From positions 744,001 through 808,000 of the forward strand of contig NZ_CP014159.1 of the NCBI RefSeq assembly GCF_001543105.1: a stretch of 64,000 nt of DNA, read 5' to 3'. A program made the position numbers and the translations under genes. This stretch comes from Aerococcus christensenii. GTDB taxonomy: Bacteria > Bacillota > Bacilli > Lactobacillales > Aerococcaceae. The notes below the pieces were generated by a model that saw only the letters and a program-made list of their open reading frames with translations, was not told the origin of the DNA and did no database searches. Within the stretch, counting starts at the first letter, position 1; the number at the start of each line of letters is the position of its first letter. Below, piece after piece: positions 27,126-36,344 of the stretch.

Positions 27126-28049
27126 ATGGAAGCGAAGAAACGTGTTGCCTTAATGGGAACGGTTATTGAATTGCAGGTAGCTCATCCTAAGGCTGACTCT
27201 CTTTTACAAGAGACGGTGAGGCGTTTAGAGGATTATGAGCACCGCTTTTCAGCGAATAAGAAAGATTCCATGTTAGGACAAGTTAATCAAGCTGCGGGAA
27301 AACATCCTGTGCAAGTAGATGAGGATTTATTTGACTTGATTGCTTTGGCAAAAGAAGTCAGTCTATCTACCCATCTTGCTTTTAATTTAGCTATCGGCCC
27401 TTTGGTACAACTTTGGCGGATTGGTTTCGAAGATGCTCATGTTCCTGACCCGAAAGACATTCAATGTCAAATACAGAAAGTAGATCCAAAGGCCGTTCTT
27501 TTAAGAGAAGAGGAACATCAGGTTTATCTAAAAAAAGAAGGCATGGCGATTGATTTGGGAGCCATTGCGAAGGGGTACTTTGCAGACCAAATTATCGCTT
27601 TCTGGAAGGGGCAAGGAGCGATGTATGGTCTGATTAATCTGGGAGGAAATGTTCGGGTGATGGGAGATTCTCCGAAAAGTGAGGATGGCAGCTGGCAAAT
27701 TGGTATTCAAAAACCAGGGCAGCGACGTGGAGAGCTTATAGGAAAAGTTCGTGTAAAGGATAAATCAGTCGTGACGTCTGGCATCTATGAACGCAAACTT
27801 TGCGTTCAGGGACGAACTTATCATCATATTTTTGATTCAAAAACGGGCTATCCGCTGACTTCAGATATGACCAGTTTAACGGTTATTTCCGATCGCTCAG
27901 TAAATGGTGAAATTTGGACGACTGCCCTTTTTCACTATTCTGCAAAAGAAGCGATTTTTCGGTTAGATAAGCAGGAGGGATTAGAAGGGCTAGCTATTAA
28001 TCAAACAGGTGAAATATTTTTTTCAAAAGGATTACGTGGGAATGAATAA
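27126..28049 (+). CDS. apbE: FAD:protein FMN transferase (ApbE family)
   Basis: A 307-residue ApbE, which attaches FMN to serine or threonine of target proteins using FAD and Mg. Motifs: MGTVIEL at the N-terminus, the RLEDYEHRFSANKKDS segment, DLGAIAKGYFADQI near residue 140, LINLGGNVRVMG near 165, and HHIFDSKTGYP near 237. There is no lipoprotein signal, so unlike many Gram-positive ApbE proteins it seems to act inside the cell or through a neighbouring membrane protein. Confidence 0.9.
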   Translation: MEAKKRVALMGTVIELQVAHPKADSLLQETVRRLEDYEHRFSANKKDSMLGQVNQAAGKHPVQVDEDLFDLIALAKEVSLSTHLAFNLAIGPLVQLWRIGFEDAHVPDPKDIQCQIQKVDPKAVLLREEEHQVYLKKEGMAIDLGAIAKGYFADQIIAFWKGQGAMYGLINLGGNVRVMGDSPKSEDGSWQIGIQKPGQRRGELIGKVRVKDKSVVTSGIYERKLCVQGRTYHHIFDSKTGYPLTSDMTSLTVISDRSVNGEIWTTALFHYSAKEAIFRLDKQEGLEGLAINQTGEIFFSKGLRGNE

Positions 28050-28085
28050 TGTGAGTTATTTGGTTCATTGAAGAAAGGGAAAAAG

Positions 28086-29396
28086 ATGGCAAAAGTAACA
28101 AATCTGACCTTAAGACACAAAACAGCTTATAAAATTTATGTCCGAAATTTTAGTAAGAAAGGAACTTTTTTAGGGATTATTCCGCAACTTGATCGTTTAA
28201 AGGACATGGGAATTTCTCTCCTTATTTTGGGGCCTATTTTTCAATCCACTGATATTCATGCAGAAGGAGAATGTGGCAATCCTTATTTTGTAAAAGGGTT
28301 TCGAGAGATTGATCCGGATTATGGAACGAAGGAAGACTTTCAAATGTTGATTCAAGCCATACATGATCACAATATGGAGGTCCTATTAGAAATTCCTGTG
28401 CCGCAATTGGCCAAAGACTCTCCATTAGTTGACAGCCATCCCGAGTATTTTTTACATGATTATAAGGGAAATGTCTGCTCCCGAGTTCCTGGTTCTTTTT
28501 TGGGAGTGGATTTAGATTTTTCAAATCCTAAGATGTGGGACGATTTAATTGAAATATTAAAAGAATGGGCGGCACTAGTAGATGGATTTTTCGTGAGAAA
28601 TGCGCAGCTGGTTCGAACAGAATTTTGGAATAGTGCGCGGGCAGAAGTAGAAGATGTTCATCCTTATTTTTATTGGTTAAGTAATACTTTAACTGCTGAT
28701 ACTATGTTCCTCCTTAGAATGAATCGGATCCCTTACTATACAGAAGGAGAAATATATACCAATTTTGATGTATTGGATGATCAATCCTTCCTAGGCTTTT
28801 ATCAAGCTTATCGAGAAGAGAAGATCACCATCGAACAGCTCGCCTATATGTTGAATTATGAAGAAGTGACTTGTCCTTCTACAGGGGTTAGAAATACAGG
28901 GTATGAACATGAAGATCAGCCTCGAATTTCAGCTTTGTTGTCGAATAAGGATCTTTTATGGAATTGGACGGCCTTGTCATTTTTCAAAAAGGGTATGGTA
29001 GAGCTGTTAATGGGACAAGAAGTGGGGTGCCTATCGCCTGTTCCTGTTACAAAACGGGAGGAGATAGATTGGACAGTTCGAGAAGATTTGACAGAGATGA
29101 TTTGTCGGCTGAGCGAAATGAAAGAATGGGAAATTTGTAAAAGTGGATATTTTTTCTGCCGGAGTCAAGAACCCAATTTATTGATTTGTTCTTATCATTA
29201 CTATGCTCAACATTTATTTGGCATTTTTAATTTGAGACCAGATCATCAGCACCATACTTTAGAAATTGAGCTTCCGCAAGGGGCTTATAAAAATTTGATT
29301 GGCGAAGAAAGCTATACGATTAAAGAAGGAACGTTGAAGGTAGGAAATCGAGCAGTGATTTTAAATTACGAAGGAGATGTGTCTCTTCCTCACTAA
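28086..29396 (+). CDS. GH13 alpha-amylase-fold protein lacking catalytic residues
   Basis: A 436-residue protein whose layout follows glycoside hydrolase family 13: N-terminal YKIYVRNFSKKGTFLGI and the LDRLKDMGISLLILGPI barrel start, then a GNPYFVKGFREIDPDYGT loop and a C-terminal beta domain. The active-site motifs are altered. The D-x-x-x-N-H region reads EIPVPQLA, the G-F-R-x-D nucleophile region reads VDGFFVRNA, and the N-H-D region reads YEHEDQPRI. Hydrolase activity is therefore doubtful; it may bind a glycan or have another role. The ATG at 28086 is chosen for its fit to the ribosome site. Confidence 0.72.
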   Translation: MAKVTNLTLRHKTAYKIYVRNFSKKGTFLGIIPQLDRLKDMGISLLILGPIFQSTDIHAEGECGNPYFVKGFREIDPDYGTKEDFQMLIQAIHDHNMEVLLEIPVPQLAKDSPLVDSHPEYFLHDYKGNVCSRVPGSFLGVDLDFSNPKMWDDLIEILKEWAALVDGFFVRNAQLVRTEFWNSARAEVEDVHPYFYWLSNTLTADTMFLLRMNRIPYYTEGEIYTNFDVLDDQSFLGFYQAYREEKITIEQLAYMLNYEEVTCPSTGVRNTGYEHEDQPRISALLSNKDLLWNWTALSFFKKGMVELLMGQEVGCLSPVPVTKREEIDWTVREDLTEMICRLSEMKEWEICKSGYFFCRSQEPNLLICSYHYYAQHLFGIFNLRPDHQHHTLEIELPQGAYKNLIGEESYTIKEGTLKVGNRAVILNYEGDVSLPH

Positions 29397-29421
29397 AGAA
29401 TAATTAGGAAAGGAATAGTGT

Positions 29422-30237
29422 ATGTATAAATTAGCAGTTTTTGATTTAGATGGGACTCTCTTAACCAGTGAACACCAAGTATCATCAGCCACTTATGGAG
29501 CGCTCAAAGACTTGAAGAGGAATGATATAGAGGTTGTTATTTCTTCAGGGCGTCCGCTTCCTGGAGTGAAAAAAATTCAAGAGCAAGTTGGAAAAGAATT
29601 GGTGCGTTATCTTTCGAGCTTTAATGGTGGAAAAATTGTGGATTCTTGTCAGAATGGTCGTGTACTATTTCAAGCCGCTTTGAGTGACGAAGAAGTTCGT
29701 GAGATTACAGAATGGATGCTTGAAAAAGATGTAGATATTAATACTTATGATGACCAAAATGTTTTAGCGCTTCATCAACCGAAATATCCTTATATGCAGT
29801 ATGAAGCAGATTTGGTAAGTTTGCCGATTCGTGTCTTTGATTTTAGAGGAAGAGTTCTTGCGAATAAGGTAATGATTACCGGAGAACCTGATTATTTGGA
29901 TCAGTTGCGGTGTGAATTGCCTGCAGATTGGGAAAATAGGTTTAATATTGTCAAAAGTGCCCCTTATTTTTTAGAGTTTAATCCGCTAGAAGCGAATAAG
30001 GGAGATAGTTTACGAAATTTGGCTGAAGTTTTGGCAATTAAGCAAGAAGAGATCATGGCCTTTGGTGATCAAGAGAATGACCTCCCTATGATTGAATGGG
30101 CGGGAATGGGAGTTGCTATGGGCAATGCCGTATTGTCAGTGAAAGAAGCTGCGAATTATGTAACAGCTACTAACGATGAGGAAGGTATTTGTCAAGCTGT
30201 GGATCATTTGGTATTAGGAAAAATGAGGAGAAAGTAA
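29422..30237 (+). CDS. Cof-type HAD hydrolase
   Basis: A 271-residue HAD-IIB phosphatase. The nucleophile motif FDLDGTLL is at residues 8-15, ISSGRP at about 41, a lysine follows in EANKGDSLRNL, and GDQENDLPMIEWAGMGVAMGN is the C-terminal metal site (motif shown in part). Such enzymes hydrolyse sugar phosphates or flavin/pyridoxal phosphates; the substrate is unknown. The next gene starts in its stop codon (TAATG), so they are coupled. Confidence 0.88.
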   Translation: MYKLAVFDLDGTLLTSEHQVSSATYGALKDLKRNDIEVVISSGRPLPGVKKIQEQVGKELVRYLSSFNGGKIVDSCQNGRVLFQAALSDEEVREITEWMLEKDVDINTYDDQNVLALHQPKYPYMQYEADLVSLPIRVFDFRGRVLANKVMITGEPDYLDQLRCELPADWENRFNIVKSAPYFLEFNPLEANKGDSLRNLAEVLAIKQEEIMAFGDQENDLPMIEWAGMGVAMGNAVLSVKEAANYVTATNDEEGICQAVDHLVLGKMRRK

Positions 30238-30806
30238 TGAAAACGAATTTACAAAAGAAAACACTCACAAGTTTATTTATTGCGATAGTTACTTTACAAA
30301 GTTTCATTCCTTGGATTGGCTACATTCCTATTGGACCAGCGAACGTTACGATTATTCATATTACAGTTATCGCAGGAGGAGTTATTCTGGGCCCATCAGT
30401 GGGAGCGGGGATAGGTTTTGTATGGGGAGCTTTATCGCTTTATCATAATATGGTTTCTCCAACGATTTTATCCGCTATTTTTTTAAATCCTCTCGTATCT
30501 ATCCTTCCAAGGGTTTGTGTAGGCTTTTTGTCGGGATTAGTTTACAAGATTTTAGATAAGCATTTGAGTAAATTTGTGAATCGCGTGTTAGTCGGTGTTC
30601 TTGGAACGATTACGAATACTTCGCTGGTTATTATAATGACGGCTTTATTTGCTTCTAAAGCTTATGCAGCAGCCTTGGGTATTCAAGAAAGCGCTGTTTT
30701 AGAGACCTTTGTAGCTACTTTGGGATTGAACTTTGTATTAGAAGTCATAATAGCGGGGATGGTCGTCCCTGTGATTGGGTCTGTTTTCGATCGATTACAG
30801 AGATAA
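30237..30806 (+). CDS. ECF transporter substrate-binding (S) component
   Basis: A 189-residue membrane protein with about six segments. The arrangement IGPANVTIIHITVIAGGVIL and LGPSVGAGIGFVWG near residues 35-62 is typical of S components of energy-coupling factor vitamin transporters, which work with shared EcfA/A'/T encoded elsewhere. Substrate cannot be assigned; with ApbE two genes upstream a flavin or other vitamin is possible, but no riboswitch supports it. The ATG at 30237 overlaps the previous stop and has AGGAG upstream. Confidence 0.72.
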   Translation: MKTNLQKKTLTSLFIAIVTLQSFIPWIGYIPIGPANVTIIHITVIAGGVILGPSVGAGIGFVWGALSLYHNMVSPTILSAIFLNPLVSILPRVCVGFLSGLVYKILDKHLSKFVNRVLVGVLGTITNTSLVIIMTALFASKAYAAALGIQESAVLETFVATLGLNFVLEVIIAGMVVPVIGSVFDRLQR

Positions 30807-30834
30807 ATTATTTTTAAGAAGGAAGTTAGAAAAT

Positions 30835-31563
30835 ATGCGTCTACAAACTCTTATCCAACAGACACAAGGACTATCAGCCACTAAAGCGAGAAAATGGATC
30901 CATCAAGGAAAGGTTCAAGTAGATGGTCAAGTGGTCTTGGATGGAAATCGAGCAGTCGATCCTTCTCTTCAAACGATTTCTGTTGCGAATGAACGTGTAG
31001 GCGAGTCTTTAGGCTACCGATATGTGATGTACCATAAGAAGAAAGGACAAGTTTCTGCGAAAAGTGATCGCCAATGGCCGACGCCTTTTGATGAATTACC
31101 AGACGATTATCAGGGATTAACGATTGTTGGAAGATTAGATCGAGATGTTACAGGTCTGCTTTTATTAACGGATAATGGTCAATGGCATTACTTGATGGAA
31201 AGTGATCGCTTCCATATTCCTAAAACCTATCTTGTAACGGTTAATGGACGAATAGACGATGAAATGATTCGGAAATTTCAAAAAGGTGTTGTCTGGTCAG
31301 ATGGCTTTCAATGTCGACCAGCTCAACTCGAGATTCTTGAAACGTGTGAAACGAAAAGTATAGGCCGTTTAACGATTACGGAAGGCAAGCGCCACCAAGT
31401 AAAAAAGATATTTTTAGCCTGCGGAGTAAAGGTGATCGCCTTAGAGCGGATTGCTTTAGGACCTTTTACCCTTGATCCTTTTTTAGAAGAAGGAACGTAT
31501 CGTCCGTTTACTGCAGAAGAATGCCAGGTTGTTCTTGATCTTTTAAAGAATTATCAGCGCTAG
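30835..31563 (+). CDS. rsuA: 16S rRNA pseudouridine synthase RsuA family
   Basis: A 242-residue protein. The N-terminal S4 RNA-binding domain (ATKARKWIHQGKVQVDG) is followed by the synthase domain with GRLDRDVTGLLLLTDNG near residue 98, which includes the catalytic aspartate, and GKRHQVKKIFLACG near 184. It most likely modifies U516 of 16S rRNA. A longer frame back to 30775 overlaps the ECF gene; ATG 30835 with AAGGAAG is preferred. Confidence 0.88.
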   Translation: MRLQTLIQQTQGLSATKARKWIHQGKVQVDGQVVLDGNRAVDPSLQTISVANERVGESLGYRYVMYHKKKGQVSAKSDRQWPTPFDELPDDYQGLTIVGRLDRDVTGLLLLTDNGQWHYLMESDRFHIPKTYLVTVNGRIDDEMIRKFQKGVVWSDGFQCRPAQLEILETCETKSIGRLTITEGKRHQVKKIFLACGVKVIALERIALGPFTLDPFLEEGTYRPFTAEECQVVLDLLKNYQR

Positions 31564-31572
31564 AAATTCTGT

Positions 31573-31632
31573 AAAGCACACTTCACAGTACTTGTAAAAG
31601 AATATTTTTACGAGTGGTGTGGGGTGTTTTTA
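31573..31632 (+). terminator. Probable terminator after rsuA
   Basis: The arms ACTTGTAAAA and TTTTACGAGT pair (one G-T), extended by CACA/TGTG, with GGGGTGTTTTT following. Confidence 0.5.
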
Positions 31633-31758
31633 GTAATGTAATATCTTTTTTGAGAGAAATTTTAAAAAGGACTGGAATTTTTAATTAAATAACGTATAAT
31701 TATGTAATAAAAGGATCCAATGGTTCGGATTTTAATCACTCAAGAGGAGGATTACAGC

Positions 31759-33087
31759 ATGTCACACATGATGAAGGGGTCAAATTTAGAAGTTAAAATG
31801 GATGAGAAAGTTCCATTATCAGAGGGACTCACTCTTGGCTTACAGCACGCTTTGTCTATGAATGTTTATGTAGGACCGATGATTATCGCAGGAATGATAG
31901 GCTTATCATCAGCTGAAACGACAGGGGTTATCCAATCGACTTTCATTGCGTCAGGATTAGCGATGATCCTTCAAACTTTATTAATGAAACTTCCCGTTGC
32001 ACAGGGAGCATCGTTCATTCCTATTGCAGCTTTATCTGGAATTTCAATGGTACATGGTGGAGGGATGGCTGGGTGGTCTGTAGCGATGACCGCTTCTTTA
32101 ATCGGTGCTTTAGTACTGTTACTAGTGGGATTTACTGGATTTGTGGATAAACTTATTCATCACTTTATTCCACATTTTGTAGGTTCTGTTATTGTTTTAT
32201 GCATTGGATTAAGTTTGATGCCGGCAGCCGTTGGAAATATTTATCATGCTCCAAACGGAAGTGTGGGGCAGAACCTAACGCTTGGAATGTTGACGGTCGC
32301 AGTGATGGTGATTTGTTCTCTCCTTGGGGAAAAGGTAACGGGGTTATTTGGAAAAGTGTTACGCATTGGCTCTGTTCTGTTGACGTTTATTGTAGGATGT
32401 GTCGTTGCTTATTTTATGGGAATTTTGGATGCTAGCGTAGTTGGACAAGCAGATTGGGTGAGTCTACCTTTATTTTTAGGAAAAGATATTCAATTTACTT
32501 TTGACGGTTCATCTGTGTTAACGGTTCTTATTGTCTATCTTTTACTTTTATCTGAATCTGCAGGTACTTGGATTGCCATGGCTAATACGTGTGAAACCTC
32601 TTTAACGACAGAGACCATTAATAAAGGGGTCATCGGAGAAGCTCTATCGTGTGTTATTTCTTCTATATTTGGAACGAGTCCTATGACAGGATTTTCTTCT
32701 AATGCAGGGATTATCTGTTTAACAAAAGTAGCTAGTCGCCAAGTCTTCGTTTTGGGCGGAGCGCTCCTTTTTGTATTCGGACTTTCAGGTAAATTGTCTG
32801 CTCTTATATCTGTTATTCCAGGGGCAGTCATCGGTGGTATTTTCTTGGTGATTTGTGGGACCATCTTCATGGGCGGATTACAGAGTATAGATTATAAAAA
32901 GATGTGTACGTCCAAGGGAACTTTTGTAGTCATCTTGCCAGTAGCGACGATTGCCTTGCTTCAGTACATTCCACAAGACTTTTTGAATCAGTTACCAGAA
33001 GTTTTAAAATATTTCTTAGGGTCTCCTGTGTCAGTGGCTAGTTTGTTAGCAATTGTTTTGAATAAAGCAATTCCAGAAAAGGAGTAA
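31759..33087 (+). CDS. Uracil/xanthine permease, NCS2 family
   Basis: A 442-residue membrane permease with about 12-14 segments. LGLQHALSMNVY near residue 30 carries the conserved Q-H pair of NCS2 transporters, and the family signature region SESAGTWIAMANTCE is near residue 262. It moves uracil, xanthine or a related base with protons. ATG 31759 follows AGAGGAGG; an upstream frame start is rejected. No purine riboswitch or PyrR-type leader was seen. TATAAT at 31695-31700 may be the -10. Confidence 0.86.
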   Translation: MSHMMKGSNLEVKMDEKVPLSEGLTLGLQHALSMNVYVGPMIIAGMIGLSSAETTGVIQSTFIASGLAMILQTLLMKLPVAQGASFIPIAALSGISMVHGGGMAGWSVAMTASLIGALVLLLVGFTGFVDKLIHHFIPHFVGSVIVLCIGLSLMPAAVGNIYHAPNGSVGQNLTLGMLTVAVMVICSLLGEKVTGLFGKVLRIGSVLLTFIVGCVVAYFMGILDASVVGQADWVSLPLFLGKDIQFTFDGSSVLTVLIVYLLLLSESAGTWIAMANTCETSLTTETINKGVIGEALSCVISSIFGTSPMTGFSSNAGIICLTKVASRQVFVLGGALLFVFGLSGKLSALISVIPGAVIGGIFLVICGTIFMGGLQSIDYKKMCTSKGTFVVILPVATIALLQYIPQDFLNQLPEVLKYFLGSPVSVASLLAIVLNKAIPEKE

Positions 33088-33140
33088 GATGATCAGACTT
33101 TCTGAATGATGAGAAATAGAATATCTTAGAAGTTTAAATG

Positions 33141-33187
33141 AGCTTCATTTTTTTCATGATAGAAATGGAAAATGAAGCTTATTTTTA
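33141..33187 (+). terminator. Terminator after the NCS2 permease gene
   Basis: An 11-base stem (33141-33151 with 33169-33179) followed by TATTTTTATTT. Confidence 0.8.
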
Positions 33188-33492
33188 TTTATTATAGGTT
33201 ATCCTCTTAATTGTGAATCTTATCCCAATTGAGAGTGCTAATAAATAAAAAATGCAAATTGCAAAATAATAAATTTTTTAGTTTTTAAATAAAATTTTAA
33301 AAAATAGAATAGGGACAAAATTTCTTTAAATATTGATAATAAAACATTATTTAGTTGAATATATAAAGTAAGTAAATAATTTTTAATTTAAAATAATTTT
33401 GAAAAAATGTCTAAAAAGTCTGGAAATTTTATAAAGTATATAGCATAACATTTATGTAAAAAATTCACAATATCTTGTTAGGAAGAAGATTT
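33188..33492. other. AT-rich intergenic stretch
   Basis: About 300 bases with very high A+T. I see no gene, repeat or clear regulatory element. It may include the promoter of the decayed alcohol dehydrogenase. Confidence 0.5.
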
Positions 33493-34342
33493 ATGAAAGC
33501 TATTGTTGCAACTAAAGACCATCGAGCAGCCGTTGTCAAAGACGTTGCTCCAGGTGTAACTTCTCTAAAAGTTGGGGACCGTGCAAATGTTGCTTGGTTC
33601 TTTGAAGGGGGTGGGCATTGTGAGTATTGTACCTCAGGTCGTGAAACACTTCGTCGAAATGTTAAAAATGAGGGCTATACAGCAGATGATGGGATGTCTC
33701 AAGAATGTATCGTAATCGCTGATTACGCAGTTAAAGTTCCTGATGGATTATCTTCTGCAGAAGCTTCTTCAATTACCTGTGCAGGAGTTACAACCTATAA
33801 AGCACTTAAAGAATCTAAAGTTTGGCCAGGAGAATGGATTTTATTAGCTGGCTTAGGTAATTTGGCTTTACAATATGCGAAGAATGTTTTCAATATGAAA
33901 GTTATGGATATCAATGAAGGTCAATTAGAGTTTGCACGTCAATGTGGTACAGATATCTGTGTCAATCCATTAAAAGAAGACGTTGCTAAGTTAGCTATGG
34001 AAAAAAGTAGGCGGAACTCACGGAGCAGTAGTTACAGCTGTTAACAAAGCTGCATTTAATACATCTGTAGAAGCTGTTCGTGCAGGTGGTCGTGTTGTTG
34101 CAGTTGGTTTACCAGTAGAAACTATGGATTTATCTATTCCACGTTTAGTTTTAGACGGTATCCAAGTTATTGGTTCTTTAGTAGGAACACGTCAAGACTT
34201 GGCAGAAGCTTTCCAATTTGGTGCTGAAGGCAAGGTCAAACCAAGAGTTCAAATGCGTCCAATGGAAGATATTAATGATATCTTTGATGAAATGGCTGCT
34301 GGTAAGATTCGTGGCCGTATAGTTATTGACTTGAAAAAATAA
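33493..34342 (+). pseudogene. adhP: Zinc alcohol dehydrogenase, decayed
   Basis: Clear homolog of Firmicute AdhP/Adh[46 protein letters not shown] and [17 protein letters not shown]. Several lesions are visible. The N-terminal catalytic segment (about 60 residues with the C-G-V-C-H-T-D zinc site) is deleted between VVKDV and [11 protein letters not shown]. Two structural-zinc cysteines are replaced (GGHC, TLRR). The nucleotide loop is shortened. An extra A in the run 34001-34006 shifts the frame before HGAVVTAV. Certainly inactive. Confidence 0.88.
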
Positions 34343-34427
34343 AAAATAAAAGTTTCAAAGCTTTCTTTTAAAGCTTGGTGATCTTTACCATTTTCTTCTC
34401 AAAGAAGATTGCAAAGACCGCATATGT

Positions 34428-34473
34428 AAAATGGATCAACACCTGTCAAACGACGGGCGTTGATCCATTTTTG
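34428..34473. terminator. Bidirectional terminator
   Basis: A perfect 13-base stem (34428-34440 with 34459-34471) with A-rich and T-rich ends, between the adhP remnant and the convergent thioesterase gene. Confidence 0.85.
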
Positions 34474-34479
34474 TCTATG

Positions 34480-35001
34480 TTATTTTTTTAAGGCGTTAGT
34501 TAAGTGTTCTTGGAGACGTTTATCTTCTTCACGTTGAGGATGTCGAAGTTGTTGGCGTTTTTTGTAGCCTGAACAAATAATGCGCTCTTCTTCGCTTTCT
34601 GGAATGAGGGTAGGCATTATAAAAAGTTCATTGGGTTGAGGGGTAGCTACAAAGGTTAAAAAGGAAGTAGCTCCTACATAGCGATGACCAGTTTGGTAGT
34701 TTTCTCCAATAACTTTGACGAATACTTCGCACGATCTGTTTCCTGTTCCACTTAGATAGCATTCGATGCGTAACATATCATTTAAATGGAAAGGCTTGAG
34801 GAAATTCATATTGTCCATTGAAGCGGTAACGATTGTTGAACGAGTTGCTTTATGTGCGACTAGACTAGCGGCATTATCGATAAAATATAATAATTGCCCA
34901 CCATAAAGGTTACCATGAGGGTTAGTATAGGCGGGTAAAATGAGAATTTCTTGTATAATGCGCGTATCTTTACAGGTAACAGAAAGAGAAGTATTTTCCA
35001 T
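34480..35001 (-). CDS. Acyl-CoA thioesterase, hotdog fold
   Basis: A 173-residue hotdog protein of the YkhA/YciA type. PAYTNPHGNLYGGQLLYFID near residue 24 holds the helix with conserved N/H-G-G, and TASMDNMNFLKPF near 59 includes the catalytic-region aspartate. It hydrolyses acyl-CoA thioesters in the cytoplasm; the preferred chain is unknown. The start at 35001 has AAGGAGC upstream. The C-terminal basic tail is common in Gram-positive homologs. Confidence 0.85.
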   Translation of the reverse strand: MENTSLSVTCKDTRIIQEILILPAYTNPHGNLYGGQLLYFIDNAASLVAHKATRSTIVTASMDNMNFLKPFHLNDMLRIECYLSGTGNRSCEVFVKVIGENYQTGHRYVGATSFLTFVATPQPNELFIMPTLIPESEEERIICSGYKKRQQLRHPQREEDKRLQEHLTNALKK

Positions 35002-35088
35002 AACGTAAGCTCCTTTTTAAGTGATATTTTTAGTGTAGCACATTTAAATTTTTGTAGGGAGCATTTCGCTTTTTAAAGAGATAGAAAG

Positions 35089-35113
35089 CAGCGGGCCTAA
35101 TTGGTCCCCGCTG
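35089..35113 (-). terminator. Terminator overlapping the ccpA stop codon
   Basis: A GC-rich seven-base stem (35089-35095 with 35107-35113) on the minus strand. The stop codon lies in the loop and CTTTCTATCTCTTT follows. Confidence 0.65.
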
Positions 35114-36089
35114 TTTGGATTGTGTAAGGAAGATTCATTGACTGAGGTACTTCTTGATTTTCGATTAATTTGGTGAGAATTCGCATAGCTACAGCTCCAA
35201 TATCATAGATTGGTGGGGCAATGGAAGAAAGCATTGGACGTGCCATTTTGACAATGTCACTGTTATTGGAAGCCATTAAAGAAATATCATCAGGTACAGA
35301 TAAGCCGTTATCTTGCAAGGCGTTCAAGAGCCCTATGGCCAAGGTGTCGTCTGTTAAAATAGCAGCATCTGCTTTGATAGCAACAATTTGTTCATAGAGG
35401 TCGTATCCAGCTTGATAGTTTGCGTGAGGGACTGCAATTAAGAGTTCCTCTTGAACTTCCTGATTAGCTTCTTCAATCGCTTTTCTGTAACCAATCAGTT
35501 GACGTCCGAGTTTATTATTGAATGAAGCGTTGTGACCTACCAAAGCAATGCGCTTTTTCCCAGCTTGGATAAATCCCTTCGTTACTTCATAGTAAGCTTC
35601 TTCGATGTCGATATTAACGGTTGGCATTTCCCTGATAGGGTCGATTAAGTCGGTAAAGACAATTGGCCGCCCAGAATTTTTAACACGGGTTCTCGCTTCA
35701 TTGGAGATACTGGAACCGATATAAATAATCCCATCGACCTGTTTCATCAGTAAGGACTCAATGCCTTCATTATCGTGATAAGGATGGGCATTGGCTAAAA
35801 TAATATTATATTCATACATAGTGGCAATATCATCAATTCCTAAGGCAAGAGAACTGTAGTAAGGATTGGTGATATCTGGAAGTAAAACGCCAATATAGCG
35901 CGTTCGCTTAGAAGCTAGTCCACGAGCGATCACATTAGGGTAGTAATTTAATTCTTTGATGACTTTCATCACTTTTTCCCGAGTTTCGGGACGAACGTTG
36001 GGATTCCCGTTGACAACACGAGACACTGTTGCCATGGAAACACCAGCAGCGTGTGCCACATCATAAATAGTGGCATTTTTAGATTCCAT
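35097..36089 (-). CDS. ccpA: Catabolite control protein A
   Basis: A 330-residue LacI-family regulator. The HTH TIYDVAHAAGVSMATVSRVV at residues 7-27 and the hinge NYYPNVIARGLASKRT are followed by the HPr-Ser-P-binding core (IGVLLPDITNPYYSSLALGI). It is the global carbon regulator that binds cre boxes when HPr is phosphorylated on serine. Candidate target sites occur in this window before both ula operons, the sor operon and the phosphotriesterase-family gene. An AAGGAGG site precedes the ATG. Confidence 0.94.
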   Translation of the reverse strand: MESKNATIYDVAHAAGVSMATVSRVVNGNPNVRPETREKVMKVIKELNYYPNVIARGLASKRTRYIGVLLPDITNPYYSSLALGIDDIATMYEYNIILANAHPYHDNEGIESLLMKQVDGIIYIGSSISNEARTRVKNSGRPIVFTDLIDPIREMPTVNIDIEEAYYEVTKGFIQAGKKRIALVGHNASFNNKLGRQLIGYRKAIEEANQEVQEELLIAVPHANYQAGYDLYEQIVAIKADAAILTDDTLAIGLLNALQDNGLSVPDDISLMASNNSDIVKMARPMLSSIAPPIYDIGAVAMRILTKLIENQEVPQSMNLPYTIQTAGTN

Positions 36090-36111
36090 AAAAGGTCCTC
36101 CTTTATAATTG

Positions 36112-36126
36112 ATTGTAACGATTTCA
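36112..36126. promoter_or_regulatory. Possible cre site before ccpA
   Basis: The bases match 13 of 15 cre positions, about 25 bases upstream of the ccpA start codon. Suggests autoregulation. Confidence 0.4.
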
Positions 36127-36308
36127 AACTGTTTCTTATACCTAGATGTTTCTGATGACTGTATTTCTTTAAAAGTTAATTACTCTCTTCTTTTAAGGAT
36201 AGCAAAGCTAGCGGCTAAGAGCAAGCGTTTTCTCCTTGAAAATAATAAGTTTTCATGAAATTTTCATAGAACACTTATTTTTCAAAAAAAGGAAAGTAAA
36301 AGAATGAG

Positions 36309-36337
36309 TTGACAAATGGGGAGAATTTAGAGAAAAT
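36309..36337 (+). promoter_or_regulatory. Likely proS promoter
   Basis: TTGACA (36309-36314), 17-bp spacer, weak -10 GAAAAT (36332-36337). It lies directly upstream of the T-box leader. Confidence 0.45.
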
Positions 36338-36344
36338 AGGAATG

